From the NCBI GenBank assembly GCA_900319625.1, contig ONPD01000004.1, positions 1 through 64,000 on the forward strand: a stretch of DNA of 64,000 nt, read 5' to 3'. A program made the position numbers and the translations under genes. Shown piece by piece: positions 27,693 through 36,784 of the stretch. Within the stretch, counting starts at the first letter, position 1; every line of letters begins with the position of its first letter. The notes beneath the pieces are model-generated. The model was given only the letters and a program-made list of their open reading frames with translations, was not told the origin of the DNA and ran no database searches. This stretch comes from an uncultured Treponema sp. GTDB taxonomy: Bacteria > Spirochaetota > Spirochaetia > Treponematales > Treponemataceae.

Positions 27693-27902
27693 TTATAATT
27701 CGGAAATCCCCTGTTTTTCAAAAAGCATCTCGGCGTCGTCGCGGCCCTGGTGGCCTTCAAGCTTTGTAAAGGATTTCCGGGCCTCTTTAGCAGGAGAAGA
27801 TTTACCTGCCCCGTATTTCTTTTTCTGATGCTCTTTCAAAACCTGATTGATTACAAAAGAAGATGACCGGTTCATAAGTGAATAGTATTCTTTGTCGTCC
27901 AT
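27693..27902 (-). CDS. Small hydrophilic protein, unknown function
   Basis: A 69-residue, charged protein (MDDKEYYSLMNRSSSFVIN...). It looks helical in its first half. Its ATG lies 4 bp after the thiN stop and has GGAG in the end of thiN, so it is probably translated from the same mRNA. I do not recognise the family. Confidence 0.5.
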   Translation of the reverse strand: MDDKEYYSLMNRSSSFVINQVLKEHQKKKYGAGKSSPAKEARKSFTKLEGHQGRDDAEMLFEKQGISEL

Positions 27903-27905
27903 AAA

Positions 27906-28580
27906 TTACTCCAGTTTTGAAAGGATGATGATGAGAGTTCCCTCTTCCACCGCAACTTCTGCCTTGCCTGCAGTCCACTCATTACTAAGACCGAAAGGGG
28001 CACTCTGCTGCATTATCGCCCCATTCAAGAGCCAGCGGGTTCCGGCTTCTGTAACTCCCCGGGATTCGTCACAAAGAGAAAAAACTGAAAGCGACCAGCC
28101 TTCTTTTTTAGGAATTGTGATTGAACGGTCTTTTATAACTATGATTTCGTCTTTTTCTGAGAGTAATCTTGCAATTCCAAAACGCGCGGCAATAAAAGAA
28201 AGGGTCTGAATATTGCAGAAAAGATGATCAAAACGGCCGCCCATAGCGCAGATGAAGGTAAAATCGTCGAAACCTTGTTCAATGGCGTATTTTACGGCTG
28301 CCAGGGTGTCGGAGTCATCTTTATCACGGGAAAGTTTTATGATTTTGAGGGTGGATTTCGGGGCTGGAGTGCCAGCTTCCTGGGCGTTAGTGTCACCTTC
28401 CGCACCGCCATAAGAATCAAAATCCCCGATTACTACATCCGGCTTAAAGCCAAGTCTTTTTGCGTATTCCAAGCCCTTGTCGCAGGCTATTACAAAATCA
28501 GCTTGCTCATAAAGGCTGCGAGGAGCTGCAAAAAAATCTCCGCCGGAAATTACAAGGCACTTTTTCATCTTTTTATTCAA
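27906..28580 (-). CDS. thiN: Thiamine pyrophosphokinase
   Basis: The enzyme transfers pyrophosphate from ATP to thiamine to give thiamine diphosphate. The 224-residue protein has the family motifs DFVIACDKGLEYAKRLG, PDVVIGDFDS, KDDSDTLAAVKYAIEQGFDD (its DSDT site) and GGRFDHLFCNIQTL. A hydrophilic segment (GDTNAQEAGTPAP, about residues 60-75) interrupts the region between GDFDS and the DSDT motif, where most homologues have only a few residues. It sits between femX-like and the small gene at 27693 on one strand. Confidence 0.9.
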   Translation of the reverse strand: MNKKMKKCLVISGGDFFAAPRSLYEQADFVIACDKGLEYAKRLGFKPDVVIGDFDSYGGAEGDTNAQEAGTPAPKSTLKIIKLSRDKDDSDTLAAVKYAIEQGFDDFTFICAMGGRFDHLFCNIQTLSFIAARFGIARLLSEKDEIIVIKDRSITIPKKEGWSLSVFSLCDESRGVTEAGTRWLLNGAIMQQSAPFGLSNEWTAGKAEVAVEEGTLIIILSKLE

Positions 28581-28601
28581 CCTGCCAGTGTGTAAGGGCA
28601 G

Positions 28602-29903
28602 TTATCGCCCGCGAATCTTCTTGAGCACTTTTTTGTGCCAGAAGGCTCTCAGGTTTTCTGCCAGCGTACAAAGCGAATAGATTGCTTTTAGCTGTACGTC
28701 CCAGCTTCCAGTGCGATGAATGTTCTTTCCGCCAAAGCCGGTTTTAAAAAGATAAAGGCCGTGCATAGGATGATTTTCATCGTCGGTAGGAGGCATTCCG
28801 TACATATCGTAGTAGGCGCTTCCATAAGCCTTTGCGTCCTTTATTGCAGTCCACTGCAAAAGGAAGTTTGGCATAAGGTTTCGCTTTACGTTACTTGAAC
28901 AGCCGTAAAGATAAATGCTTTCAGTCTTAGAAAAAAGCGTGATGATTGCACCAAGATAATCTTCTTCATGGCGGGCAAGATAAAGCCGCACTTCCGGAAC
29001 GTCCTTTCCTGCGGCAATTTCTTGAGCCGAAGAGCGCAGTAAATCCTCGTAATATGATTTTGGATGAATGGCAATGCCGTCGCGCTCAGAGGTAATCTTA
29101 TATAATTCGTAGAATTTGTCTAATTTTTCAGACAAGTTACTATCATTTCCTAAGATTTTTTCAATCAAAACGCCTTTTTTTTCTGCCAGACGGATGTTAT
29201 AGCGCCATTTTGATTTCATACGGTTTAAGATTTCTTCTTCGCCGGCAGTCAGATCAACCAGAGTTGAATCCGGCGGCTGAATGTCTACACGGGTCTTTTT
29301 AAGGCGCAGGCGGTCTGCATAAGAAACAACTTTAAGTCCGTAATTAAAGGTGTCACGGTCAAAAGGAGAATCAAAATCAACGTCCGGGTCAAAACGTACG
29401 CAGATTGTATTTTTAGGAAGATATGGTTTTAAAGCCCCTGCAATCTCCGCTATAAAATTTGCAAACTCAATGCTCTGAGTTTCTGGCGTTACAAGAGTTT
29501 CATCAATCAAAACTGACTGTTCGCTCTCCAGACTATCAAAAGCAGAGGCGATTTTTTCTTCGCTGGTGCACTTATACAAAAGTGACGGAAATAAGGGTAC
29601 GTAGGCAAGGCTGAAAAATCCCTTTGCAAAAGAACGGACCAGGACTGCAAATTCGTAATTGCGTTCTTCAAGAATCTGATTTTCAGAATGTTCGCCATTG
29701 TCTTCTTCATAGCCTTTTGTAGAACAGCTGCCACCCTCGCAGTTACGGCTTCCCTTTTCAACCGGCACCTTTGCCTTCATTTCAAAGCGCAGATACTTCC
29801 AGCCATGTTTTGCTTTAAATTGACACCAGAAGGGAGTCTGTAAAAAAGCCCCCTCGTTGGTGAGACTTGTATTTTCAATTTTTGAGAGTTTAATATCAAA
29901 CAT
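28602..29903 (-). CDS. FemX/FemAB-family peptidyltransferase
   Basis: FemAB proteins use aminoacyl-tRNA to add amino acids to the peptidoglycan precursor side chain. The about 433-residue protein has two GNAT-like folds; recognisable parts are FLQTPFWCQFKAKHGWKYLRFE at the N-terminus (residues 20-41), RYNIRLAEKKGV near 235 and the C-terminal YYDMYGMPP and LYLFKTGFGG. A Cys/Gly/Glu-rich insert (NCEGGSCSTKGYEEDNGE) near residue 55 is unusual. It follows metG with a 1-bp gap, which fits a link to aminoacyl-tRNA. ATG 29903 is preferred over TTG 29912; neither has a good ribosome site. Confidence 0.82.
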   Translation of the reverse strand: MFDIKLSKIENTSLTNEGAFLQTPFWCQFKAKHGWKYLRFEMKAKVPVEKGSRNCEGGSCSTKGYEEDNGEHSENQILEERNYEFAVLVRSFAKGFFSLAYVPLFPSLLYKCTSEEKIASAFDSLESEQSVLIDETLVTPETQSIEFANFIAEIAGALKPYLPKNTICVRFDPDVDFDSPFDRDTFNYGLKVVSYADRLRLKKTRVDIQPPDSTLVDLTAGEEEILNRMKSKWRYNIRLAEKKGVLIEKILGNDSNLSEKLDKFYELYKITSERDGIAIHPKSYYEDLLRSSAQEIAAGKDVPEVRLYLARHEEDYLGAIITLFSKTESIYLYGCSSNVKRNLMPNFLLQWTAIKDAKAYGSAYYDMYGMPPTDDENHPMHGLYLFKTGFGGKNIHRTGSWDVQLKAIYSLCTLAENLRAFWHKKVLKKIRGR

Positions 29904-29904
29904 A

Positions 29905-32211
29905 TTAAGCAATATCAGAGTTCAAAGCTTTTTCAGTTTTGATTTCTTTGCCGTCTGCAAGAAGCTTTTTGCCAGCAATCTGAACAAGGCCTTCTTTTGC
30001 TGCAATCTGAACAGAGAAGAACTCATCACCTGTGATTTCTGCCTTTTTTGCAGCAGAAGCGTCAGCACCTTCAAGCACAATCTTTGTACCAGGCTTTGCC
30101 CAACTTACATCAAGAACCTCTACGCACTCTTTTCCGTCAACTTCGTAGTGTCCTGCAAGAAGCATACCGCGGCTTTCTACTCCCCGCATTGTACGTGGAG
30201 CAAGGTTAGAAGCAATTACAACGTGCTTTCCAAGAAGGTCGCTTTCTTTAAGGAACATGCGCAAGCCCGACTGAATTGTACGTGGACTTCCGCTTCCGTC
30301 ATCCAGAGTTTCGATGTAAAGCTTTTCTCCTTCTGGATTTGGCTTTACGTCAACAATCTTTGCGACAGTGAGTTCAATATTTTTATTAAAGAAATCAGCC
30401 TGCTGGTCAAGCGGAAGAATAACAGGTTCAGCTTTTTTAGCCTTCTTTTCTTTCTTGTCTTTTTTAGCGTCTGCCTTGTTCTGTTTACCACCGAATTTTT
30501 CGCGGAAGGCAAGCATAGTCTTCTGATCCATAGGCTTAAAGTAAACTTCTGTAGGTCCAACAGTGCTCAAGCCTTCGAGTTTGCCAAGGTCTTCCCAAGT
30601 GTAGCCAGGTTTTGTTTCCATTCCAACCTTGCTTTCCTGAATAGACTTTCCAAAGTAGCTCATGATTTTCTGAGTATACTGAGGCATATAAGGATTCATC
30701 ATAATCATCAAATCCTTAATTACATAGCAGAGGTTGTGGATAAGGCTTTCTGCCACCGCAGGATTTTCCGTTCTGGCCTTCCAAGGCTCTGTTGCCTGGA
30801 ATTTTTTGTTACAGATATCAGAAATTTCAAACATTGTGTGGAAAGCATCCTTCAAATCTGCCCATTCAAGGCTTTCTGTAGCCTTAGCTTCAAGCTCGCG
30901 AACCTTAGACCAGAGCTCTTGGTCTACAGGGGCATCAGGAATCTTTCCTTCGTAGTATTTATTAACAAACAAAAGTGTGCGGTTTACAAGGTTTCCAAGG
31001 TTTCCAATCAGCTCGCCGTTAAGCTTTTCCATAAAGTCTTTCCAGGTAAACTGATAGTCCTGCTTTTCAGGGCGGTTATAGAAAATGTAGAAACGCCATG
31101 CATCAGCAGGAATTCCAGACTCAATAGCGTCAGAACCAAATACTCCAACACCAAGACTCTTAGAGAACTTTCCGTCTTCGTAGTTTAAGAACTCAGTTGA
31201 AGACATGTGATGAAGCTTTGTCCACTCATGAGGAGAACCAAGCATTGTACAAGGGAAAACTACAGTGTGGAAAGGAATATTGTCCTTACCGATAAACTGG
31301 AAGAGATCAACCTTAGGCTTATTCTTTCCTTCTTCACTCTCGCTAGGAAGCCACCATGATTTCCAGTCAAAAGACTGCTTTCCGGCCTTTACAAGCTCGT
31401 CTGCCAGCTGCTTTGTAATAGAAAGATATCCGATTGGAGCATTGAACCAAACGTAGAATACTTTGTTTTCGTAGCCAGCCTTAGGAACCGGAATACCCCA
31501 CTTAAGATCACGGGTAATAGCACGTTCCTGAAGACCATCGCGGATCCAGGCCTTTGTCATATTGATAGCATTATCAGACCAGCGGCCTTCTACGCTTGCC
31601 TTATCCATCCAGGCATTAAGCTTTTCGCTCATTGCAGGAAGGTCGATGTAAAGGTGTTTTGTTTCGCGGACTTCAGGAGTAGAACCGCAGGTATGACAGC
31701 GCGGTTCTTTAAGTTCAATAGGATCAAGAAGGGAACCGCACTTATCGCACTGGTCACCGCGGGCCTTTTCATAACCGCACTTAGGACAGGTTCCGTCAAC
31801 GTAGCGGTCAGCAAGGAACATATTACAGTGAGGACAGAAAAGCTGCTTGTTTACGTGCTCGTGAATCAGGCCGGCCTTGTCCAGGTCGTTGAAAAGAGCC
31901 TGTGTGATTTCTGTACACTGCTCGTTAGAAGTACGGCCGAATTTATCAAAATTGATGTGGAACCATTCATAAATCTTTGTGTGCTCGCCGTAATAGTGGT
32001 CACAGAGGGCGCGAGGTTCAGTCTTTTCTTCAAGTGCCTTAGTTTCGGTTGCTGTACCGTATTCATCAACTCCGCAAACATAAAGAGTGTCGTAACCACG
32101 GCTGCGGCAGAAACGTGCAAAAACGTCACCCGAAAGCGACTGAATGATATTTCCCAGATGAGGGATATTATTAACGTATGGTAATGCTGCTGTAATAAGT
32201 CTTCTGTTCAT
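29905..32211 (-). CDS. metG: Methionyl-tRNA synthetase with C-terminal tRNA-binding domain
   Basis: MetG charges tRNA-Met. At 768 residues it has the class I core with YVNNIPHLGNIIQSL (HIGH-type) near residues 11-25, a knuckle with four Cys pairs (CPHC, CPKC, CDKC, CHTC) near 125-175, the KMSKS-type loop as KFSKSLGVG near 343-351 and the anticodon domain. A Lys-rich linker (near 590-620) leads to a C-terminal EMAP/Trbp-type OB fold (about 635-745). It has a good ribosome site (GGAAG) and is divergent from the ABC importer at 32406. Confidence 0.96.
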   Translation of the reverse strand: MNRRLITAALPYVNNIPHLGNIIQSLSGDVFARFCRSRGYDTLYVCGVDEYGTATETKALEEKTEPRALCDHYYGEHTKIYEWFHINFDKFGRTSNEQCTEITQALFNDLDKAGLIHEHVNKQLFCPHCNMFLADRYVDGTCPKCGYEKARGDQCDKCGSLLDPIELKEPRCHTCGSTPEVRETKHLYIDLPAMSEKLNAWMDKASVEGRWSDNAINMTKAWIRDGLQERAITRDLKWGIPVPKAGYENKVFYVWFNAPIGYLSITKQLADELVKAGKQSFDWKSWWLPSESEEGKNKPKVDLFQFIGKDNIPFHTVVFPCTMLGSPHEWTKLHHMSSTEFLNYEDGKFSKSLGVGVFGSDAIESGIPADAWRFYIFYNRPEKQDYQFTWKDFMEKLNGELIGNLGNLVNRTLLFVNKYYEGKIPDAPVDQELWSKVRELEAKATESLEWADLKDAFHTMFEISDICNKKFQATEPWKARTENPAVAESLIHNLCYVIKDLMIMMNPYMPQYTQKIMSYFGKSIQESKVGMETKPGYTWEDLGKLEGLSTVGPTEVYFKPMDQKTMLAFREKFGGKQNKADAKKDKKEKKAKKAEPVILPLDQQADFFNKNIELTVAKIVDVKPNPEGEKLYIETLDDGSGSPRTIQSGLRMFLKESDLLGKHVVIASNLAPRTMRGVESRGMLLAGHYEVDGKECVEVLDVSWAKPGTKIVLEGADASAAKKAEITGDEFFSVQIAAKEGLVQIAGKKLLADGKEIKTEKALNSDIA

Positions 32212-32405
32212 TTTACTTCCTTCTATCGTTTATCAAAAGTTTTCGATGCAAATAGTAATTTCTTATAATAACAAATTTACATTAAAAATAAAATATGGTG
32301 GATTTACAAATCTGGTATTATCATTATTTAAGATAATTGACTATATTAATAATATCAGATTTAAGATAGATTAAGCGCATAGAAATAAAAAGTGAGGTCA
32401 AGCTT
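32212..32405. promoter_or_regulatory. Divergent intergenic region metG / ABC importer
   Basis: This 194-bp AT-rich region separates metG from the importer operon. On the plus strand TTGACT at 32337-32342 is a candidate -35; the best -10 (TAAGAT near 32362) is 19 bp away, so the promoter is not ideal. The stretch between them holds the palindrome TATTAATA, which could be an operator for a metal regulator, but I cannot identify which. The start of 32406 has GTGAGG upstream. Confidence 0.35.
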
Positions 32406-33410
32406 ATGAAAAAGTCTTTAAGTCTTACATTGTGCGGCATTCTTGCCTTATCTGTTTTTACAGGCTGCGGAAAATCCAACGCAAAACAGTCTGTAAGTAT
32501 TTATTCAATCATTCACGAAGAAGAAACACAGGCTCTTACCGAGCTTTTTACTAAAAAAACTGGAATTCCTGCAAAATTCCTCCGCGCTTCTACCGGTGAA
32601 CTTGTAAACCGCGTGCGTGCAGAAAAAGATAATCCTCAGGCAGACATACTTTTGGGTGGAGCCACCTCATATCATATTCAGCTTGATAAAGACGGGGCGC
32701 TTGAAGCTTACCGCTCGCCGGTCGCTGCAAATCTTCCTAAATACGCAGTTGCAGAAGACGGAACCTGGACAGGCTTTTGTGTTCTTTCGCTTGGAATCGG
32801 CATTAATGAAGACCGCTATAACCAGAAGTTTGCGGGTATTCCGGTACCTAAAACCTGGGATGACCTTATCAATCCTGCATATAAGGGAGAAATCGTTCTT
32901 ACAAACCCGGTTGCCTCTTCTACTGCTTACCTCTTTGTTCAGAATCAGCTTCAGCGACTTGGCTGGGAAAAAGGCTGGGATTACCTTTTGAACCTTGCCG
33001 GCCTTGTCGGTCAGTTCCCTGACAGCGGCTCTGCACCTGGCCGACTTATCGGAACCGGAGAATATGCCCTCTGCGTCACCTTCCTTCATGTAGTAAACAA
33101 ATACCACTCAGACGGCTTTAAGGTTTACACTGTTGCGCCACCTCAGAGTGTTGTAGACATAGACTGTATTTCGATTATGAAAAATACAAAAAATCTTGAA
33201 GCGGCACAGAAGTTTGTTGATTTTATGCTTTCTGTAGAAGCTCAGGAGCTTATGAGTTCAATCGACTTTACAATGCCTGTAAATCCGGAAGCAAAGGGCG
33301 CCCCAGGTTCAATTCCTGTTACCCAGCTTGATTTAATTGAATACGATGTAAATAAAGCCGCTGCCCAGAAGGACGAAGTTCTTGCAAAATGGACTGCAGA
33401 AGTAAAATAA
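32406..33410 (+). CDS. ABC transporter substrate-binding lipoprotein (FbpA-like family)
   Basis: The 334-residue protein has a lipoprotein signal with lipobox FTGC (Cys about residue 21). The mature part matches extracellular solute-binding proteins of the iron(III)/aminoethylphosphonate type: RASTGELVNRVRAEKDNPQADILLGG near 61-86, IPKTWDDLINPAYKG-type (here VPKTWDDLINPAYKG) and GEYALCVTF. The family binds ferric ions, phosphonates or thiamine; the double-Tyr ferric site is not evident, so the substrate is open. It is the first gene of a three-gene importer. Confidence 0.85.
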   Translation: MKKSLSLTLCGILALSVFTGCGKSNAKQSVSIYSIIHEEETQALTELFTKKTGIPAKFLRASTGELVNRVRAEKDNPQADILLGGATSYHIQLDKDGALEAYRSPVAANLPKYAVAEDGTWTGFCVLSLGIGINEDRYNQKFAGIPVPKTWDDLINPAYKGEIVLTNPVASSTAYLFVQNQLQRLGWEKGWDYLLNLAGLVGQFPDSGSAPGRLIGTGEYALCVTFLHVVNKYHSDGFKVYTVAPPQSVVDIDCISIMKNTKNLEAAQKFVDFMLSVEAQELMSSIDFTMPVNPEAKGAPGSIPVTQLDLIEYDVNKAAAQKDEVLAKWTAEVK

Positions 33411-35023
33411 GCTTTCGCCGGCTAAAAATTGAAGACAGTCTCCCCCTTACTCTAGTATGGTTAGGAGTCTGTCTCTTTCTTTTAATCTGCATACTTTCTC
33501 CTCTTGTTTATGTGCTTTTAACACCGACAAAGGCTGATTTTGTAAAGGTTGCCTCCACCGCTGTATGGCGAAAAACAGCCTTAAACACGCTGATAGAAGT
33601 AATCTGTTCTACCTCCGCCGCCGTTGCCATTGGTTATGTATATGCCTTTGCGGTGGTAAAAGGCGACGTACCCTTCCGCCGCTTCTTTTCTTTTGTACCC
33701 TTTTTACATCTGGTTACACCGCCATTTGTAGGGGGCCTTGCCTTCATCCTCCTTTTGGGACGACAGGGCTTTATTACAAAAACTATGCTCGGACTGGATG
33801 TAAGCCTTTACGGCTTTTGGGGCCTTTTGATTGCCCAGGCTTTATGCTTTTTCCCTATGGCATACATGATTTGCGTGCAGACACTGGAAAACATAAATCC
33901 TAATCTTGAGCAGGCGGCACGGTCGCTTGGCGGGGGGCACTTAAAAATCTTTTTGAAGATTACACTTCCCCTTTCCCTTCCGGGGCTGATTTCTTCTGCC
34001 TTGTATATTGCGGTTTCTGTAATGAGTGATTTTGGAAACCCTATGATTGTTGCGGGCCGCTACAAGGTTCTTGCCGTAGAAATCTATACCCAGCTTACCG
34101 GCTGGCTGAACGGAAGAATAAGCGCCGTACTTGGAATTATCCTTATCATTCCTTCGATTATTCTTTTTGTTTTGCAGAATAAGTTTGTTTCAAAAAATAT
34201 GGAAAAACTTGCGGTTGTTGGCGGACGCTCTCAGCTTACAGCAGAAAATAAACTGCCGCTTTTACCACGCATTCTGCTCACAGCCTTCTGCTCTTTTATC
34301 ACCCTTTGCGTAATTTTGCAGTTTGCGGCAATTATTGCGGGTGCCTTCCAGAAGGTATGGGGCATTAATTTTACTCCAACCTTAAGTCACATAAAGACAA
34401 TTGCCCGCTGTAAAAATGAACTTTTAAACAGCATCCGCTTTGCTCTGGAAGCAGCCACTATCAGCACTTTGATTGCAAGCCTTGCTTCATACTTTACCTT
34501 CCGCACAAAAGCGCCTCTTGGTAAATACATAGACGCCGTAATCCAGCTGCCGGCCGCAGTTCCGGGAACTTTGTACGGTCTTGCAATTTCACTTCTAGCC
34601 GCAAAAGTCAACTTTTATAAATCAAACCTCTTGATTGTAATGGCAATCACAATCGGCTTTATTCCATTTTCATACCGGGCAATATCTTCTTCATATTCGC
34701 AGATAAAAAAATCCCTGGACGACAGTGCCCGTGCGCTGGGTGCATCCGGCTTAAAGCTTCTCTTTTTAATTCTTATGCCTCTTTCCAAAGAAGGCCTTTT
34801 CAACTCCTTCATTTATGACTTTATGCGGGGAGTTGGCACAATGAGCGCTGTAATCTTTTTAGTCTCTTTTGACACACCGCTTTCTTCGGTAAAAATTCTC
34901 AACCTTGCAGAAGAAGGCTTCTGGGGCGACTCTGCTGCCCTTGCCCTTATTCTGACACTTATAACCTTTGCAGTTTTACTTATTGGAAAATCAACGCTAA
35001 AATTATGGGGACGCAAAAAATGA
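33389..35023 (+). CDS. ABC transporter permease, two fused membrane domains
   Basis: The 544-residue permease contains two copies of a six-helix binding-protein-dependent transport domain, as in FbpB/ThiP. EAA-loop motifs are visible in both halves: EQAARSLGGGHLKIFLKITLP near 172-192 and DDSARALGASGLKLLFLILMP near 445-465. The start codon lies within the end of the substrate-binding gene (22-bp overlap). It ends in an ATGA overlap with the ATPase gene. Confidence 0.88.
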   Translation: MDCRSKISFRRLKIEDSLPLTLVWLGVCLFLLICILSPLVYVLLTPTKADFVKVASTAVWRKTALNTLIEVICSTSAAVAIGYVYAFAVVKGDVPFRRFFSFVPFLHLVTPPFVGGLAFILLLGRQGFITKTMLGLDVSLYGFWGLLIAQALCFFPMAYMICVQTLENINPNLEQAARSLGGGHLKIFLKITLPLSLPGLISSALYIAVSVMSDFGNPMIVAGRYKVLAVEIYTQLTGWLNGRISAVLGIILIIPSIILFVLQNKFVSKNMEKLAVVGGRSQLTAENKLPLLPRILLTAFCSFITLCVILQFAAIIAGAFQKVWGINFTPTLSHIKTIARCKNELLNSIRFALEAATISTLIASLASYFTFRTKAPLGKYIDAVIQLPAAVPGTLYGLAISLLAAKVNFYKSNLLIVMAITIGFIPFSYRAISSSYSQIKKSLDDSARALGASGLKLLFLILMPLSKEGLFNSFIYDFMRGVGTMSAVIFLVSFDTPLSSVKILNLAEEGFWGDSAALALILTLITFAVLLIGKSTLKLWGRKK

Positions 35024-36045
35024 AAGACTTTTCTGATTTTGAAGCCGCTTTAAGCATCAAAAATGTAACTTTCTCCTACAAAACCGGCAAAAATGCCCCG
35101 GGCACGGATGCCCCAGCCCCGGCTACAATAGAAAATCTTTCTCTGGATGTAGAAAAAGGCAGCTTTACAACCCTTTTAGGCCCAAGCGGCTGCGGAAAAA
35201 CAACCCTTTTACGTCTGATTTCCGGATTTTTACAGCCAGCCAGCGGAGAAATTGAACTCTTTGGCGTAAATCAAAAAGGAATTGCGCCGGACAAGCGAAA
35301 AATCGGAATGGTTTTTCAGGATTACGCGCTTTTTCCTCATATGACAGTACGCCAGAACATTCAGTTCGGCTTAAAAATCAAAAAAGACCGGGATTTTCAG
35401 AAAAAAACCAGCGAAATTGCCGCTACCCTTGATTTATCATCACTTTTAGACCGCTATCCAAATGAACTTTCAGGCGGCCAGCAGCAGCGTGTTGCCCTTG
35501 CCCGCGCCTTTGTATTAAATCCCCAGATTTTACTGATGGACGAGCCTCTTTCAAGCCTTGATGCAAAACTCCGCGAAAAAGTCCGCGAAGAACTGCGCGC
35601 AATTCAGCGGGAATTAAAAATCACAACCGTGTATGTTACCCATGATCAGGAAGAAGCCCTTTCCCTTTCAGACAGAATTGCAGTTATGAACGGCGGAAAG
35701 ATTTTGCAGTACGGAGTTCCCCGCGACCTTTACTTTAAGCCCCACGATAACTTTACCGCAGACTTTGCCGGCCGCGCTAACTTCATCGAACTTGAAGGCC
35801 AGTCTTACATCATACGCCCAGAATGGTTTGAGCTCAACAAGACAACAGCCCGCGGGGATGTAGAAGGCACTGTTACCTCTGCCAGTTTCCTTGGCGACCG
35901 CACCCGCTTTGTAATCCAAACGACCTTTATAAAAGAAAAAGCCTGCCAGACAATCATCACAGCAGACTTAAAAACTCTGGACACAAACTCCCTTGAAATC
36001 GGAAGCCCGGTATCGCTCAATATCAATCACAAGTGGTGTAATTAA
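35020..36045 (+). CDS. ABC transporter ATP-binding protein (FbpC/PotA-type)
   Basis: The 341-residue ATPase has Walker A LGPSGCGKTTLL, Q-loop FQDYALFPHM, signature LSGGQQQRVALARA and Walker B LLMDEPLSSLD, followed by a TOBE-type C-terminal domain. I chose ATG 35020, which overlaps the permease stop (ATGA) and has GGGGAC upstream; ATG 35005 is also possible. A Pro/Ala-rich segment (NAPGTDAPAPAT) interrupts the first strands near residues 19-30. It energises the importer encoded just before it. Confidence 0.88.
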   Translation: MKDFSDFEAALSIKNVTFSYKTGKNAPGTDAPAPATIENLSLDVEKGSFTTLLGPSGCGKTTLLRLISGFLQPASGEIELFGVNQKGIAPDKRKIGMVFQDYALFPHMTVRQNIQFGLKIKKDRDFQKKTSEIAATLDLSSLLDRYPNELSGGQQQRVALARAFVLNPQILLMDEPLSSLDAKLREKVREELRAIQRELKITTVYVTHDQEEALSLSDRIAVMNGGKILQYGVPRDLYFKPHDNFTADFAGRANFIELEGQSYIIRPEWFELNKTTARGDVEGTVTSASFLGDRTRFVIQTTFIKEKACQTIITADLKTLDTNSLEIGSPVSLNINHKWCN

Positions 36046-36056
36046 CAATTTTTAGC

Positions 36057-36764
36057 TTAACAATTGTACCACTGAGCCGCAGTTTCGTCAGCAAGCTGAA
36101 TAAGCACTACAAGAGGATTCTGCAGGAAATTTGAGTAATTATAGCTTTCACTTTCACTCAAATCTGAAAAGCCCATATGACGGCTAACGGCTTCAAGAAC
36201 CCAGCGCTTTTTTATATAAGAAGGCATAATTTCCACAAGTTTAAGGACTGATTCGTTTCCGTGTCCAAGATTGCGGTTTTCCCCCTTTGATTTATAAAAA
36301 GGCTGTTTAATCCAGTTGCCGGTAATATCCTTTGTGTTACGGTATTCAACACCGTAGAAATCGGTTTTGCAAAAATCATGAACAAGAGCCGCAATAAAAA
36401 TATCTTCTGCTGAAATTGAATATTTTTCGGCATTTGGACTTGTCCAGAAGTTTTCCATAATCGGGCGGGCAAACAAAAGAGCCTGATGAATTACCATCAT
36501 TGTATGAAAACTGAGGCCCGCCTTAAAATTCCCGTGAAAACGGGTGCTGGCTGGCGCTGTCCAGAAGTCAGTTGAATCCATCCAGTCGCATAGGGCTGCC
36601 GCTTCTGTTTTATCCTTTACAATATAGCTTACCATTTCAAGAATACAGGGCTTTACTGATTCTGTAACAAAAGTTCCGTTTGTCTGCACGGGACTATACT
36701 GATTAAAAATATCCAAAAGTTCGCTGATATCTGTAAAAAATACTTCTGTTTCGTGTTCTGTCAT
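36057..36764 (-). CDS. HD-domain metal-dependent phosphohydrolase-like protein
   Basis: The 235-residue protein carries an HD-type arrangement: a first His in GLSFHTMMVIHQALL near residues 85-99, the HD pair in ALVHDFCKTDFYG near 126-138, and a later His in VSRHMGF near 196-202. HD proteins hydrolyse nucleotides or nucleic acids; the exact reaction cannot be told. It stands alone between the ABC importer (convergent, 11-bp gap) and the OmpA-like gene. Confidence 0.65.
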   Translation of the reverse strand: MTEHETEVFFTDISELLDIFNQYSPVQTNGTFVTESVKPCILEMVSYIVKDKTEAAALCDWMDSTDFWTAPASTRFHGNFKAGLSFHTMMVIHQALLFARPIMENFWTSPNAEKYSISAEDIFIAALVHDFCKTDFYGVEYRNTKDITGNWIKQPFYKSKGENRNLGHGNESVLKLVEIMPSYIKKRWVLEAVSRHMGFSDLSESESYNYSNFLQNPLVVLIQLADETAAQWYNC

Positions 36765-36784
36765 TTTTCTTTCCTATTCAATTT

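Noticed and set aside
29857..31188. A 443-codon plus-strand frame
   Set aside because: It lies entirely opposite femX-like and metG, both with clear motifs; its product is rich in Cys and Phe, typical of an antisense shadow.
33070..33085. The word GCGTCACCTTCC in the substrate-binding gene, matching the low-complexity insert word on the other strand
   Set aside because: Here it encodes the family-conserved segment ALCVTF, so I take it as coincidence and leave it out of the repeat set.
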